Shown: one piece after another, positions 36,047 through 45,570 of the stretch | Layout of the letters: each line of letters opens with the position of its first letter | How positions within the stretch are numbered: the stretch's first letter is position 1 | Assembly: GCA_034429275.1 (NCBI GenBank) | Contig: DAOUFU010000100.1 | Span: 15,747 to 79,746 of the forward strand | Direction of reading: 5' to 3' | From: DAOUFU01 sp034429275 | Lineage (GTDB): Bacteria > Chloroflexota > Anaerolineae > Aggregatilineales > Aggregatilineaceae | DNA length: 64,000 bases | The notes under the pieces: generated by a model | The model's input: the letters and a program-made list of their open reading frames with translations, nothing else | What the model was told of the DNA's origin: nothing | Database searches by the model: none | Position numbers and translations under genes: made by a program

Positions 36047-37117
36047 ATGACAAGCGCTGAACAGAACCTTTTACTTGAGTTAAAAGACCTCAAAATGCAT
36101 TTCCCGATCCGGCGCGGTGTGCTGCGGCGAGTCGTCGGCCAGGTGCGTGCGGTGGATGGGGTGAGCTTCACCATCCGGCGTGGCGAGACGTTGGGGCTGG
36201 TGGGGGAATCGGGCTGTGGAAAGACCACGTTAGGACGCTGTGTTGTGCGCGCTTATAAGCCGACGGCAGGCCAGATTCTTTATCATGGCGGCGGCAGGCC
36301 CAAGGACGATGATTCAAAAATTGCACAGCAGGTTGGTGCGCCGGTGAAGCGCGATATCGACTTCGCGCAGCTTTCGCAGCGCGAGCTGAAGGCGTACCGC
36401 CACGAGATCCAGATGATCTTTCAGGACCCCTTTTCGTCACTGAATCCCCGGATGACCGTGCTGGACATCGTCAGCGAGCCGCTGGTGATCCATACCAGGA
36501 TGCGCGGGACCGCGCTCAAGCAAGAAGTGGGGAACTTGCTGCGACGGGTGGGGCTGCGCCCGGAATATATGCACCGCTATCCAAATGCGTTCAGCGGCGG
36601 GCAGCGCCAACGCATAGGGATAGCCCGCGCGCTGGCGCTGCCCGCCAGCCTGCTCGTGTGCGATGAGCCGGTATCGGCGCTGGATGTTTCGGTGCAGGCC
36701 CAGGTGGTTAACCTGCTGCAAGACCTCCAGCGCGAGATGGGGCTGACTTACCTGTTTATCGCGCACGATCTATCGGTAGTGCAGCATATCAGCGACCGCG
36801 TGGCGGTGATGTATCTGGGCCGCGTGGTCGAGCTAGCCGATTCCAAGACACTGTACGTCAACCCCAAGCACCCCTATACCGAAGCGTTGCTGTCGGCGGT
36901 CCCATCCACTGATCCGGATATCACGCGCGAGCGAGTCTTGCTCACTGGCGATGTGCCGAATCCGGCCAATCCGCCCTCTGGTTGCGCGTTTCATCCGCGC
37001 TGCCGCTATGCACAGGATATTTGCAAGCAGCAGATGCCACCCTGGATGACCTTTGAAGGTGGACACGGCGTGGCGTGTCACTTCGCCGATACATTACAGC
37101 TTGGTGGAGTGAGCTAG
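36047..37117 (+). CDS. Opp/Dpp-type ABC transporter ATPase (DppF-like)
   Basis: This 356-residue ATPase is the partner of the DppD-like subunit. It starts at [20 protein letters not shown] (ATG 36047), 13 bp after the preceding stop; the longer frame upstream runs through the DppD-like gene and is rejected. Walker A is GESGCGKTT, the signature is [14 protein letters not shown], Walker B is [12 protein letters not shown] and the switch His is in IAHDLSVV. An insert of about 40 residues between Walker A and the Q-loop ([13 protein letters not shown]...) recurs in the second operon's DppF-like protein. The C-terminal Cys motif is [15 protein letters not shown]. Confidence 0.94.
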   Translation: MTSAEQNLLLELKDLKMHFPIRRGVLRRVVGQVRAVDGVSFTIRRGETLGLVGESGCGKTTLGRCVVRAYKPTAGQILYHGGGRPKDDDSKIAQQVGAPVKRDIDFAQLSQRELKAYRHEIQMIFQDPFSSLNPRMTVLDIVSEPLVIHTRMRGTALKQEVGNLLRRVGLRPEYMHRYPNAFSGGQRQRIGIARALALPASLLVCDEPVSALDVSVQAQVVNLLQDLQREMGLTYLFIAHDLSVVQHISDRVAVMYLGRVVELADSKTLYVNPKHPYTEALLSAVPSTDPDITRERVLLTGDVPNPANPPSGCAFHPRCRYAQDICKQQMPPWMTFEGGHGVACHFADTLQLGGVS

Positions 37118-37283
37118 GCTGTGCGAATGGAAATCCCGGATATCGCCTGGGTTTTGGGCGTGGTATTGAACCACCCCGGCCCGGCGCGAGATCGTGATCG
37201 GTGGGCCACAACCGGCGTCCAGACGGCGGATCGTGGCCTGATTGTTATTGTTCCGATGAACGGCCTGGTAAGGTAGGAAAAAA

Positions 37284-39200
37284 ATGACTGTTCCCTCAAA
37301 AGACCAATTAAAAGCCTGGCTGGCGTCACCTGCCCCGTTGGACGATCTGCGGGGGCGGATTCGCCAGTCGCCCACAACGCCGCTGATGCTCAACGTCATG
37401 CGGGGGGTATTGCCCGATCAGTCGGCTATCCCGCATCTGACCTACACGCTGTATCGCGAGTTTGAGCACACCGGCAGCCGGGCAGGATATGAGACCCCCT
37501 ATTTCCTCAAGCGAGGAATGCTCACCCATGCAGTACTCGAATACCTGATGGGCGATGAATCGGTGCTGGATCGCATCCACGATCTGATCTGGTCTATCTG
37601 CGAAGAGACGACCTGGGTGTTGCCCGCACACGAGGAACAGGGGCCGGATTACTGGCGCATCGACCCGGTGGTGGTGCGGTCCGCGCCGTTTGGGGCGCAT
37701 ACGGCGCTCACCCGTGAGCCGGATGCCATCGACCTGTTCGCCGCCGAGACGGGTGCATCGCTGGCCGAGACGCTCTTTCTGCTGGGTGATGCACTTGCGC
37801 CGGAAGTGCGCCAGCGTGCTCGCCAGGAAGTTGAGCGCCACATCTTCAAACCCTACCTGGCCTATGGGCGGAAGCATTGGTGGTTCAAAGGGCCGCTGAA
37901 CTGGAACGGTGTGTGTAATGGGGCGATTGGGCTGGCGTTTTTGCGGCTGGAAAAGGACCTCGAAACGCTGGCCGAGGCGCTGGAGATGGTGCTTGAAGGC
38001 TTTGAAGCCTACATCGCCACCGGGTTTGAGGCGGACGGCGGCTCGATTGAAGGTGTGGGCTACTGGAATTATGGCCTGCTGTACTATGTCACGGTGGCGG
38101 AACTGATGCGCGAGATCACCGGCGGGGCACTGGACCTGCTGGCGCAGCCCCGTATGCGCGCGATTGCGGCCTATCCGCCAGGGATGGTGCTGGTTGCTCC
38201 CAACCGGTTCATCAACTTTGGCGATGCTTCGGAGAACCAGGTGCTTTCGGCGGGCATTGTCACCCGGTTGGCCGAGCGTACCGGCGTAGACCAACTGCGC
38301 GCGCTGCTGGCTTTCGATGCCCGCGCGGCCAGCGCCGAAGCGAACGCAGCCTCCGCCCATGAAGTGCTGATGCGTCAGAGCGCGAATTTCTTCCACAAGC
38401 TGGCGATCATCATGCGTTTTGTGGGGTGGTGGGACTGCACCGCGCCGCGTCCGCATCACCAACACCAGGATTACATCCTGCCGCACAGCGGCGTAGTCAA
38501 ACTGGTGGGGCAGACGGCGAGCGGCCTGCCAGTGATCCTGGCCACCAAAGCGGGAAACACCGACGGTCACCACTGCCATACCGATATTGCGACGTTTATC
38601 CTCAACATCGGTGGCGAGAGCCTGATCCCTGATGCCGGGCGCGGCCTGTATAGCAAAGAATACTTCCGACAGGCGCGCTATCAGAACATTTTCAACAACT
38701 CATACAGCCACAATGTGCCGCGTATCGGGGGTGCGCTGCAATCGCCCGGCCCCGAATTCGGCGGGCACGGGCAGTTCTTCGGAACGATTGTCACCCACGG
38801 CGAACAGGATGGTGTCAAAACGGTCGAAATCGACTTCCACAAGGCTTACGATCTGCCCGCGCTGACCGGCGCACGGCGGCGATTGGCGCTGCACACGGCG
38901 GACGGGGTCGTCAGCCTGGAGGACGTCTTCGCTTTTGCGGGCGCGCCGCTCAGCATCGAGGAAGCGTTTGTGACGTGGCACCCGGTCGAGCTTGAGGGTG
39001 GCACAGCGCGCATCCTGGGCGATCAATCGGTGCTTGAACTACGCATCCAGGAACCGGCAGGGGCGGCGTTTACCCTTGAGTCGCTTGAAGAAGCCTGCCG
39101 CGCCAATGAGATCAACAGCGCGTTGTACCGGTTGGCAGCCGCGCTGCCAGAAGGCTCGACGCGCTTCAAAATGCTGCTTACACCCCATACAAAGGATTAA
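37284..39200 (+). CDS. Heparinase II/III-family polysaccharide lyase
   Basis: This 638-residue protein has the heparinase II/III layout: an (alpha/alpha) toroid in the N-terminal 370 residues (WNGVCNGAIGLAFL; EGVGYWNYGLLYYVTV) and a beta-sandwich domain. The latter holds the family motif DGHHCHTDIATFILNIGGE followed by LIPDAGRG. Such enzymes cleave uronic-acid-containing polysaccharides by beta-elimination (heparin, alginate, and related glycans). No signal peptide is visible from the ATG at 37284, which follows TAGGA, so it probably acts on imported oligosaccharides in the cytoplasm. It follows the transporter genes by 166 bp and abuts the next gene. The exact polysaccharide cannot be read from sequence. 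Confidence 0.85.
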   Translation: MTVPSKDQLKAWLASPAPLDDLRGRIRQSPTTPLMLNVMRGVLPDQSAIPHLTYTLYREFEHTGSRAGYETPYFLKRGMLTHAVLEYLMGDESVLDRIHDLIWSICEETTWVLPAHEEQGPDYWRIDPVVVRSAPFGAHTALTREPDAIDLFAAETGASLAETLFLLGDALAPEVRQRARQEVERHIFKPYLAYGRKHWWFKGPLNWNGVCNGAIGLAFLRLEKDLETLAEALEMVLEGFEAYIATGFEADGGSIEGVGYWNYGLLYYVTVAELMREITGGALDLLAQPRMRAIAAYPPGMVLVAPNRFINFGDASENQVLSAGIVTRLAERTGVDQLRALLAFDARAASAEANAASAHEVLMRQSANFFHKLAIIMRFVGWWDCTAPRPHHQHQDYILPHSGVVKLVGQTASGLPVILATKAGNTDGHHCHTDIATFILNIGGESLIPDAGRGLYSKEYFRQARYQNIFNNSYSHNVPRIGGALQSPGPEFGGHGQFFGTIVTHGEQDGVKTVEIDFHKAYDLPALTGARRRLALHTADGVVSLEDVFAFAGAPLSIEEAFVTWHPVELEGGTARILGDQSVLELRIQEPAGAAFTLESLEEACRANEINSALYRLAAALPEGSTRFKMLLTPHTKD

Positions 39201-40391
39201 ATGATCATGACGAAGACCCAGTGGCCATCTGAAATGCGCGAGTTCAAAGACGAGAAGACAGGGCGCACGATCACCCAGCTTACCCGCACCGGGAACAACG
39301 TGCACATGTATTTCACCGAGAACTCGTTCGACAGCCAGCGCAACGAGATCATCTTTATGTCGGACCGCGCTTCGGGCGAGGACAAAGCTCCCCATGAAGA
39401 CCCGGCCTACAGCCTGTACTGTATGAGCCTGGATACAGGCGAGATCGAGCGCATCGGCGAGGACGTGCTCCGTTCGGCTCATGCGGCAACCAAAACACCC
39501 GACAGCTCGGTGATCGCCTACTCGGTGTTGAGCGGGGATGTCAAGGTGATGGACCGGGCAGCCGGTACGATCACGCAGGTGTATGCCCATGTGCCGGGCT
39601 TCGAGATCGCCAGCGTGCCCAGCATCGCAGCCAACCGGCGCTACGTGGCGTTCTGCCGGAACGAGGTGGACGAGAAGCCTATTCACTATCACGGCGCGAA
39701 CTATGCGGGCTTCAAGGAACGATACTACGAGATTAAGGATGGGCGGATCACGGTAGCCAATATGGATGGCTCCGGCTGGTACGACGTGTTCCGCGATACA
39801 CACCAGCTTGGACATTTCCAGTTTTCGCCCGACGATCCCACCTTTGGCACGTTCTGTCACGAAGGCCCGTGGAACCTGGTCACCCAGCGCATCTGGTACC
39901 TGGACTTCATCTCGCGCGAGGCAAAACCCTGCTTCCGACAGGCAGAACAGGATTCGATTGGTCACGAATTCTGGACGCAGGACGGCTACATCTTTTTCGA
40001 CAATCGCGGGCCGGGACACGATGGCACAATCACGTCCGACCGGACACAGGCGGTTGTGCGCGAGGTGGCCGTTAATGAGAATGCCATGATTCCGTTCGTA
40101 GGGCTGATGGATCGCAAGGGCAACCTGGTCAAGCGGATCGATATGCCATTCTACTGCAACCACTACCACGCCAACCCGGATAACTCGGTGCTGGTGGGCG
40201 ATGATGTGGATGACCTGGTGCTGATCGACATCTCCGGCGAAAAGGCAGAACTGAGCGTGCTGGCAAATCACAAGACGTCGTGGCATACCCAGAGCAGCCA
40301 CTGTCACCCGACCTGGGACTGGAAAGGCGAGCGAATCCTGTATGCTTCCGATCATGGTGGGCGCGTGCAGTTGTACCTGATCGAACTTTAG
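39201..40391 (+). CDS. Oligogalacturonate lyase-like beta-propeller protein (PL22-like)
   Basis: This 396-residue protein resembles oligogalacturonide lyase (Ogl, PL22), a cytoplasmic seven-bladed beta-propeller that cleaves short uronate oligomers. Features are the N-terminal KDEKTGRTITQLT, repeated blade motifs such as NEIIFMSDRA and YVAFCRN, and the C-terminal SHCHPTWDWKGERILYASDH. His residues in HCHP fit the manganese-binding site of the family. Its ATG is directly after the TAA of the lyase gene, so the two are translationally coupled. Together they suggest stepwise breakdown of a uronic-acid oligosaccharide. True substrate and catalytic competence are unproven. Confidence 0.82.
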   Translation: MIMTKTQWPSEMREFKDEKTGRTITQLTRTGNNVHMYFTENSFDSQRNEIIFMSDRASGEDKAPHEDPAYSLYCMSLDTGEIERIGEDVLRSAHAATKTPDSSVIAYSVLSGDVKVMDRAAGTITQVYAHVPGFEIASVPSIAANRRYVAFCRNEVDEKPIHYHGANYAGFKERYYEIKDGRITVANMDGSGWYDVFRDTHQLGHFQFSPDDPTFGTFCHEGPWNLVTQRIWYLDFISREAKPCFRQAEQDSIGHEFWTQDGYIFFDNRGPGHDGTITSDRTQAVVREVAVNENAMIPFVGLMDRKGNLVKRIDMPFYCNHYHANPDNSVLVGDDVDDLVLIDISGEKAELSVLANHKTSWHTQSSHCHPTWDWKGERILYASDHGGRVQLYLIEL

Positions 40392-40403
40392 CGCGAGGCG
40401 AAT

Positions 40404-41537
40404 ATGGCGACTCATGGTCCCCCGCCCGACCCCATTCCGCAGTGCGCCGAATGGACGGCAACGTTAACCCGGATCGCTGCCGAACCGCTCGAATTTTGCC
40501 CGGATTTCCCGGCGATTGCGGCGCGGCACGAAGCGTTCTGGGCGCGGCAGCCGCTCGACAGGCCTTTGTTCCTGGGCAGCGCCAACACGACTCCAGATCG
40601 CCCCATCACACGGCGTCTGGACTTGCTCCACGATCCTGACGCCTGGTTCGCGGCCCGGCTGGAGGACCTGCACCGGACGCACATCGTCGGCGATACACTG
40701 CCTACCGTGCGAGTCGATTTGGGGGCGGTGGCGCTGGGGGCGTTTTTCGGCGCGCGCACCGAATTTGAGTCCGACACGACATGGACGCACGCTTTCATCG
40801 ACGATGACTGGTCCAACGCACCGGAATGGATCATCGCGCCGGATAACCCCTATTGGCGCGTCATGGAGACGCTGGCTGCACGCGCGGCTGCCGACGCTGT
40901 GGGGCGCTATGTTGTCATGGTGCCCAACCTGGGCGGTACGGCGGATGTGCTGCTCAATTTGCGCGGATCGTCGGGGTTAGCCATTGATGTGATCGAACAG
41001 CCGGATGTCATCGCCGCTCACGTGGAGGCGATCTATCCCGCCTGGCGGCAGGCGTTCATCCGCCTGCACGAGATCATCGTGGGTGCGGGGGCAGGAATCA
41101 CCGAATACCTGGGGTTATGGTCCAATCGGCCTTATGTGCTGCCACAATGTGACTTCAGCGCGATGATCGGGCCGCGCCCGTTCAAGCGGCTGTTCCTGCC
41201 GGATATAGCGCGGCAGGCGGCGACGGTCGGACGCGCCATTCATCACCTGGACGGCCCTGACGCGGTTCGCCACGTGGACGCGCTGTTGGATACGCCGGAA
41301 ATCGACGCCATCCAGTATGTGGTTGGCGCGGGGCATTCGGCGCTCCCGCACATCCCAATGTTTCAAAAAATCCAGGCCCGCGGCAAGCCGCTCCAGGTGT
41401 TGTGCCCGTTCGGTGATGTGCTGGCGGTCTGCGAGGCGCTGGAACCGGATGGGCTGGCGATCCTGGTGGACGAAGTACCCGATGCAGCCGCTCTAGACGA
41501 GCTGTACGCGCAGTTTTGCGCGCGCTATGGCGTATGA
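40404..41537 (+). CDS. Uroporphyrinogen decarboxylase (URO-D)-family protein, not heme HemE
   Basis: This 377-residue protein has the URO-D/methyltransferase TIM-barrel layout, with EYLGLWSNRPYVLPQCDFSAMIGPRPFKRLF and HHLDGPDAVRHVDALLD in the C-terminal half (compare HxDG and the active-site rim of the fold). The N-terminal Arg/Asp signature of HemE is not evident. URO-D-fold proteins of this type occur next to polysaccharide lyase and hydrolase genes in Chloroflexota and Planctomycetes. Possible roles are methyl transfer or sugar-acid processing; none is shown. It ends the operon 12 bp after the PL22-like gene and before a strong hairpin. Confidence 0.78.
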   Translation: MATHGPPPDPIPQCAEWTATLTRIAAEPLEFCPDFPAIAARHEAFWARQPLDRPLFLGSANTTPDRPITRRLDLLHDPDAWFAARLEDLHRTHIVGDTLPTVRVDLGAVALGAFFGARTEFESDTTWTHAFIDDDWSNAPEWIIAPDNPYWRVMETLAARAAADAVGRYVVMVPNLGGTADVLLNLRGSSGLAIDVIEQPDVIAAHVEAIYPAWRQAFIRLHEIIVGAGAGITEYLGLWSNRPYVLPQCDFSAMIGPRPFKRLFLPDIARQAATVGRAIHHLDGPDAVRHVDALLDTPEIDAIQYVVGAGHSALPHIPMFQKIQARGKPLQVLCPFGDVLAVCEALEPDGLAILVDEVPDAAALDELYAQFCARYGV

Positions 41538-41552
41538 AGGCGTATGAATCAC

Positions 41553-41578
41553 CAGGGGGCCGTTGTCGCGGCCCCCTG
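41553..41578. terminator. Bidirectional terminator closing the carbohydrate operon
   Basis: A perfect 10-bp GC-rich stem (CAGGGGGCCG / CGGCCCCCTG) with a 6-nt loop lies between the stops of the URO-D-family gene and the convergent FtsX-type permease gene. Confidence 0.7.
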
Positions 41579-41601
41579 AGTGTTAGTGTGGGTGGTAGGC
41601 G

Positions 41602-44600
41602 TTATTCATAACGCAGGGTATTGAGCGGCTTCTCGCCCGATGCAGTCCAGACGGACCACACCGCCGCCACCAGCGAGATGAGGATGCACAGGCCCATCAG
41701 CCCGAAGGCCAGCCCATAGGGGATGTGCGTGCCCATCTCTTTTTCGAACAACTGGTAGAGGATGAACAGCAGGATGATGAAGCTGATCCCAACGCCGATC
41801 AGCCCGCCGATCAGCCCCATCAAGCCGTTTTCGAGCAGAAGCATCCCCAGCACGCGTTCGCGCTGCAGGCCAATCGCCTTCATGACGCCAATCTCGCGAC
41901 GGCGCTCCATGGTTGAGAGCGCGACTGAGTTGGCGATCACAAACCCGCCGGTGAACAGCGCCAGCGCCGCGACCAGGATGGGGAACGAGGTGAACTGGTC
42001 GATGACACGGTTGACCAGGTCATTGATGAAGCGCGTCTCCAGCACAAAGACGCCGGGGACTTCGTTTATGCTGCGGCGAACCTGCTTGATATCGGATTCC
42101 TTCACATCGGCGATGGCGGCGACGCTCTGCGGTGCAGCTCCTTCGAAGGCCGCATACGGCGCGTAGATGGCCGCACCCGATCCCACCGTGAGACCGGCAT
42201 CGCTGGTCACACCCACGATCACGAACGTGATTTCCTTGCGGGTATCCTCACCAACCCGCAGGGTCAGCACATCGCCCACGCCGATGTCGTACTGCTCGCC
42301 TTCGTTGCCTCGCGCTTCTCGGACGATGGCGGACCAGCGCCCTTCAGCATCGGGTTGGGTGTCCAGGGTGGGATCGAGCTGCCGCCCGGCGGCAAACTTG
42401 ACATCGGGCAGGTTTGAGTCAATTTCGCGTCCGTCGATGGTCCCAAAAGACCAACCCAGGTCGTCGATCTCGCTGCGGTTCATATTGCGACCGGCACTGG
42501 CATCGTAAACGCTGATAACCTGGGCGGAGTAGCTGGACACCACCGCGAAGCTGCGCAGGCTTTCCGCTTTGCCTTCGGCAGCCAGTTTGTCGCGCACCTG
42601 GTACAGCGCCTCGGGGTCGTTGTTAGCTGTGAAGACAAATACGTTGCCTCCAGCGATGTCTTCTAGCAGTTCCTCGAAGGCATTAGTGATCGAATCGACC
42701 AGCATGGTGATGACGCTAAGTGTGAAGATGCCGATCACCAGGGCAAGCAAGGTCGATGCGCCCCGGCCCTTGGTGGCGAGCATTCCGCGCATGGCGATCT
42801 TCAGGTCCACGAAGGCGAAGCGCTGGATCAACCGCCCCAACAGCCACACAGGCAGCAGGATCACCAGCAGCACCGGGATCAGCGGCCAGAAGGCGGGGAA
42901 CAGCAGCACGAGCACGCCCGGCATGATCTCTTTGATGCGCCCGCCGCCGACTGCCCAGATGATCAGCCAGAACAGCACATAGAGGTAGACCACCAGTACG
43001 CCGGTGACGGTCAGCAGCAGCAGGGCGGGGACATTCCGCGCGAACAACACCCCTCCGGCGACCAGCGCAGGCAGCAGCACGATCCACATCAGCAGGTGCA
43101 GCAGCCAGCTGCGCCCACGCCGCCGGCGGCGCATCGAGAGGAAGTCGCTCAAGATCAATGCCAGCGCGATCAGCAGCCCGTAGCCCGCGCCGATGCCGGT
43201 CATGATCATGTCGAGATTCTTCAGGTCGTTGAGCAGGTCGCCCATCAAACCCTGGGCCACCAGGCTGAGCACCATGATCAGCACGATCACGGCGGCAAAC
43301 GCGCTCAGACGGCCTGCTTTGGGGATCACGGTATCGCTGGGGCGCAGCACGTTGGCGGGGCGAATCTGCCCGGCGGCCAGGGTGGGCAGGAACCCGAAGA
43401 TGACCGTGATGACCACGCCTACGATCAACCCGTTCACCGCCGGGAGAATCGCCGGGACGAAGGTCAGCGACTGGCCGAGGAAGGTTTCGGCGATCCCTTT
43501 GGTGACATAGGCCAGCCCCCAGCCCATCAAGATACCTAACAGGCTGCCGAAAATGCCCATCAGCACAGCTTCGACCAGAAACAGCACGGTAATTTCATTG
43601 GGCTGAAGGCCGAGCGTCTTGAGCACGGCGACCTCGGTCGTGCGGCGGCTGACGATCACCAACATGGTGTTGATGATGCCGATCCCGCCGATCAGCAGCG
43701 AGATCAGGCCCATGATGATCACCATATCGTCCACGTTTTCGGAGATGAGCGAGTTCTGCTTCTCCAGGTCGATGGTGCTGGACGTATCGAGCCACCAGAA
43801 GCTGCGATCAAGCTGTTTCTGTGCTGCTTCGGTGGTATCGGGATCGGCCAGCCGGACGAAAATCTGGACGGCCTGGCCGGGCGTGACTTTGTCGAACAGG
43901 GCGACGGCATCATGATCCAGGTAGTAATAGCCGAACAGGCCGGCGATGAAGCCGAACTCCGACCCGCTCAAGCCCGCTTCAGCGTCGGTGGGCACAATGC
44001 CGCGCACGATGAAATCTTCCAGCGCGCCCGATACGCGCACGCGGTCGCCGATCCGGGCATCAAGATCATCGGCCAGGTTTTCGGAGAGCACGATGTCGGT
44101 CGGCTCGCGAAGCAGTTCGCTGAGCCGCTTACCATCCAACGATTCAACCCTGCCGTAGATCGGGTAACGTTCGGCATCGACAATGTAGTTCATGATGAAC
44201 ATCTTGTCGGTGTCGCGGTCGATGTCGAACATGCTCCACCCAACTCCGAATCCGTTCAGAGGCTGGGTGTAAGTGATGGTTGAGCCGGGATAGTGCTCGT
44301 CCAGCCATTCCTGGATGTGGGCGACTCCTTTGGGCGTGAAGACTATACTGGCGAACATGGCTTCATCGAGCTCGGTCGTGTATCCCTGCTCGGTGGTCCC
44401 GTTGGCCCTCAGCACAATATCGCCGCGATTGCTTTCCTGCAGGTTGCCGGTCAGCGTCTCGTTGATCATGACCCCGAGCGTCTGCAGGCTGACGATGGCG
44501 GCCACACCCGCCGCAATACACAGCAGGGCAAACAGCGTGCGCTGCCGGTTAACGCGCAGGTCGTTGATCGAGTGAGTCAGGTAAAACTTCAGCCGAGCGA

Positions 44601-44604
44601 TCAT
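41602..44604 (-). CDS. MacB/FtsX-type ABC exporter permease, duplicated 1000-residue form
   Basis: This 1000-residue protein contains two tandem MacB_PCD-FtsX units. Each has an N-terminal membrane helix, a large external domain, and FtsX helices (first block about 310-450 after helix 1, second block at the C terminus, about 880-990). A further hydrophobic segment in the centre (about 455-590) links the units. The type resembles LolCE/MacB-like mechanotransmission permeases that move lipoproteins, lipids or peptides. It partners with the ATPase encoded immediately upstream, one base away. The ATG at 44604 is favoured because upstream in-frame ATGs overlap the ATPase stop. The substrate is unknown. 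Confidence 0.88.
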   Translation of the reverse strand: MIARLKFYLTHSINDLRVNRQRTLFALLCIAAGVAAIVSLQTLGVMINETLTGNLQESNRGDIVLRANGTTEQGYTTELDEAMFASIVFTPKGVAHIQEWLDEHYPGSTITYTQPLNGFGVGWSMFDIDRDTDKMFIMNYIVDAERYPIYGRVESLDGKRLSELLREPTDIVLSENLADDLDARIGDRVRVSGALEDFIVRGIVPTDAEAGLSGSEFGFIAGLFGYYYLDHDAVALFDKVTPGQAVQIFVRLADPDTTEAAQKQLDRSFWWLDTSSTIDLEKQNSLISENVDDMVIIMGLISLLIGGIGIINTMLVIVSRRTTEVAVLKTLGLQPNEITVLFLVEAVLMGIFGSLLGILMGWGLAYVTKGIAETFLGQSLTFVPAILPAVNGLIVGVVITVIFGFLPTLAAGQIRPANVLRPSDTVIPKAGRLSAFAAVIVLIMVLSLVAQGLMGDLLNDLKNLDMIMTGIGAGYGLLIALALILSDFLSMRRRRRGRSWLLHLLMWIVLLPALVAGGVLFARNVPALLLLTVTGVLVVYLYVLFWLIIWAVGGGRIKEIMPGVLVLLFPAFWPLIPVLLVILLPVWLLGRLIQRFAFVDLKIAMRGMLATKGRGASTLLALVIGIFTLSVITMLVDSITNAFEELLEDIAGGNVFVFTANNDPEALYQVRDKLAAEGKAESLRSFAVVSSYSAQVISVYDASAGRNMNRSEIDDLGWSFGTIDGREIDSNLPDVKFAAGRQLDPTLDTQPDAEGRWSAIVREARGNEGEQYDIGVGDVLTLRVGEDTRKEITFVIVGVTSDAGLTVGSGAAIYAPYAAFEGAAPQSVAAIADVKESDIKQVRRSINEVPGVFVLETRFINDLVNRVIDQFTSFPILVAALALFTGGFVIANSVALSTMERRREIGVMKAIGLQRERVLGMLLLENGLMGLIGGLIGVGISFIILLFILYQLFEKEMGTHIPYGLAFGLMGLCILISLVAAVWSVWTASGEKPLNTLRYE

Positions 44605-44605
44605 C

Positions 44606-45382
44606 CTATGCATTCCCCTTCGAGTCGGCCAGGCCGCGTTCCTGACGCAGCAGGTTAACGGCGGCGCGCTGGGCAGTCGAACGCGGGTCCACATCATCGG
44701 CGATGCGCCCATCGACCAGCGAGATCACGCGATCTGCCTGGGCTGCCACGTCCATGTCATGAGTCACCATGATGATGGTGGTGTTCGTCGAGAGCTGGAC
44801 ATCGCGCAGGGCCTGCATCACCAGCGCGCCCGACACTGTATCGAGGTTGCCGGTTGGCTCATCGCACATGAGCAGCGGGGGGTCATTGGCGAGCGCGCGG
44901 GCAATGGCCACACGCTGCTGCTGACCGCCGGAAAGCTGGTTGGGGCGGTGATGCGCGCGGTCGTCAACTTCGAGCAAGGCCAGCAGCTCGCGGGCACGCT
45001 TGGCCGGGTCATGCTTACGCTTGCGTGCGAACCGGATCGGCAGCGCGACATTTTCCTCGGCGGTGAGGGTGGGGATCAGGTTGAAGAACTGGAAGACAAA
45101 CCCGATCTTTTCGTTGCGGATGCGGGTCAGCTCGCGCTCACTCAGGTTAGTGATGTCCACATTGTCGATCAGGACCCGCCCGCGAGTCGGGCTGTCGAGG
45201 CCGCCGATCAGGCCGAGCAGGGTCGATTTGCCGCTGCCCGACGGCCCGATGATGCTCAAGAACTCGCCGCGCTGGACGTTGAGGGTTACACCGCGCAGCG
45301 CGTGGACCGTCACCTGGCCCATTTGCAAATCCTTGCTTACATCGATGGTCTGTACCACGTAGTCATTTGCTGCTGTTGCCAC
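44606..45382 (-). CDS. MacB/LolD-type ABC transporter ATPase
   Basis: This 258-residue ATPase carries Walker A GPSGSGKST, the Q-loop FVFQFFNLIPTLTA typical of MacB/LolD proteins, signature LSGGQQQRVAIARA, Walker B LLMCDEPTGNLD and switch VTHDMDVA. The start is GTG at 45382 (VATAAND...), eight bases after AAGGAG; the 32-residue upstream extension is rejected. It powers the duplicated FtsX permease encoded next. A C-terminal tail (about 25 residues, rich in Arg and Ala) extends past the canonical fold. I see no third component such as a MacA-like adaptor in the neighbourhood. Confidence 0.93.
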   Translation of the reverse strand: MATAANDYVVQTIDVSKDLQMGQVTVHALRGVTLNVQRGEFLSIIGPSGSGKSTLLGLIGGLDSPTRGRVLIDNVDITNLSERELTRIRNEKIGFVFQFFNLIPTLTAEENVALPIRFARKRKHDPAKRARELLALLEVDDRAHHRPNQLSGGQQQRVAIARALANDPPLLMCDEPTGNLDTVSGALVMQALRDVQLSTNTTIIMVTHDMDVAAQADRVISLVDGRIADDVDPRSTAQRAAVNLLRQERGLADSKGNA

Positions 45383-45526
45383 TGGATTTTCTCCTTCGGT
45401 AGTTCCGATGATGACGGGAATTCCCAGGGGAATGAGTTGGTCCCACTCAGGCTGGGGCCTGATACGCATCTGGATCAACTGCCGTCATCGTGATGGGTGG
45501 ACAATTCACTGCATGGTAATACGTTA

Positions 45527-45552
45527 CAGGTGGGCATTTGGGTGCACACCTG
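45527..45552 (-). terminator. Possible terminator after the decarboxylase gene
   Basis: CAGGTGGGCA and TGCACACCTG can form a hairpin with 9 of 10 pairs and a 6-nt loop, 18 bp past the decarboxylase stop on the minus strand. No clear U tract follows. Confidence 0.35.
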
Positions 45553-45570
45553 CCGATGAATGGACGATCG

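Noticed and set aside
40404..41537. HemE of heme biosynthesis
   Set aside because: The protein has the URO-D fold but lacks the HemE N-terminal signature and lies in a carbohydrate operon without other heme genes.
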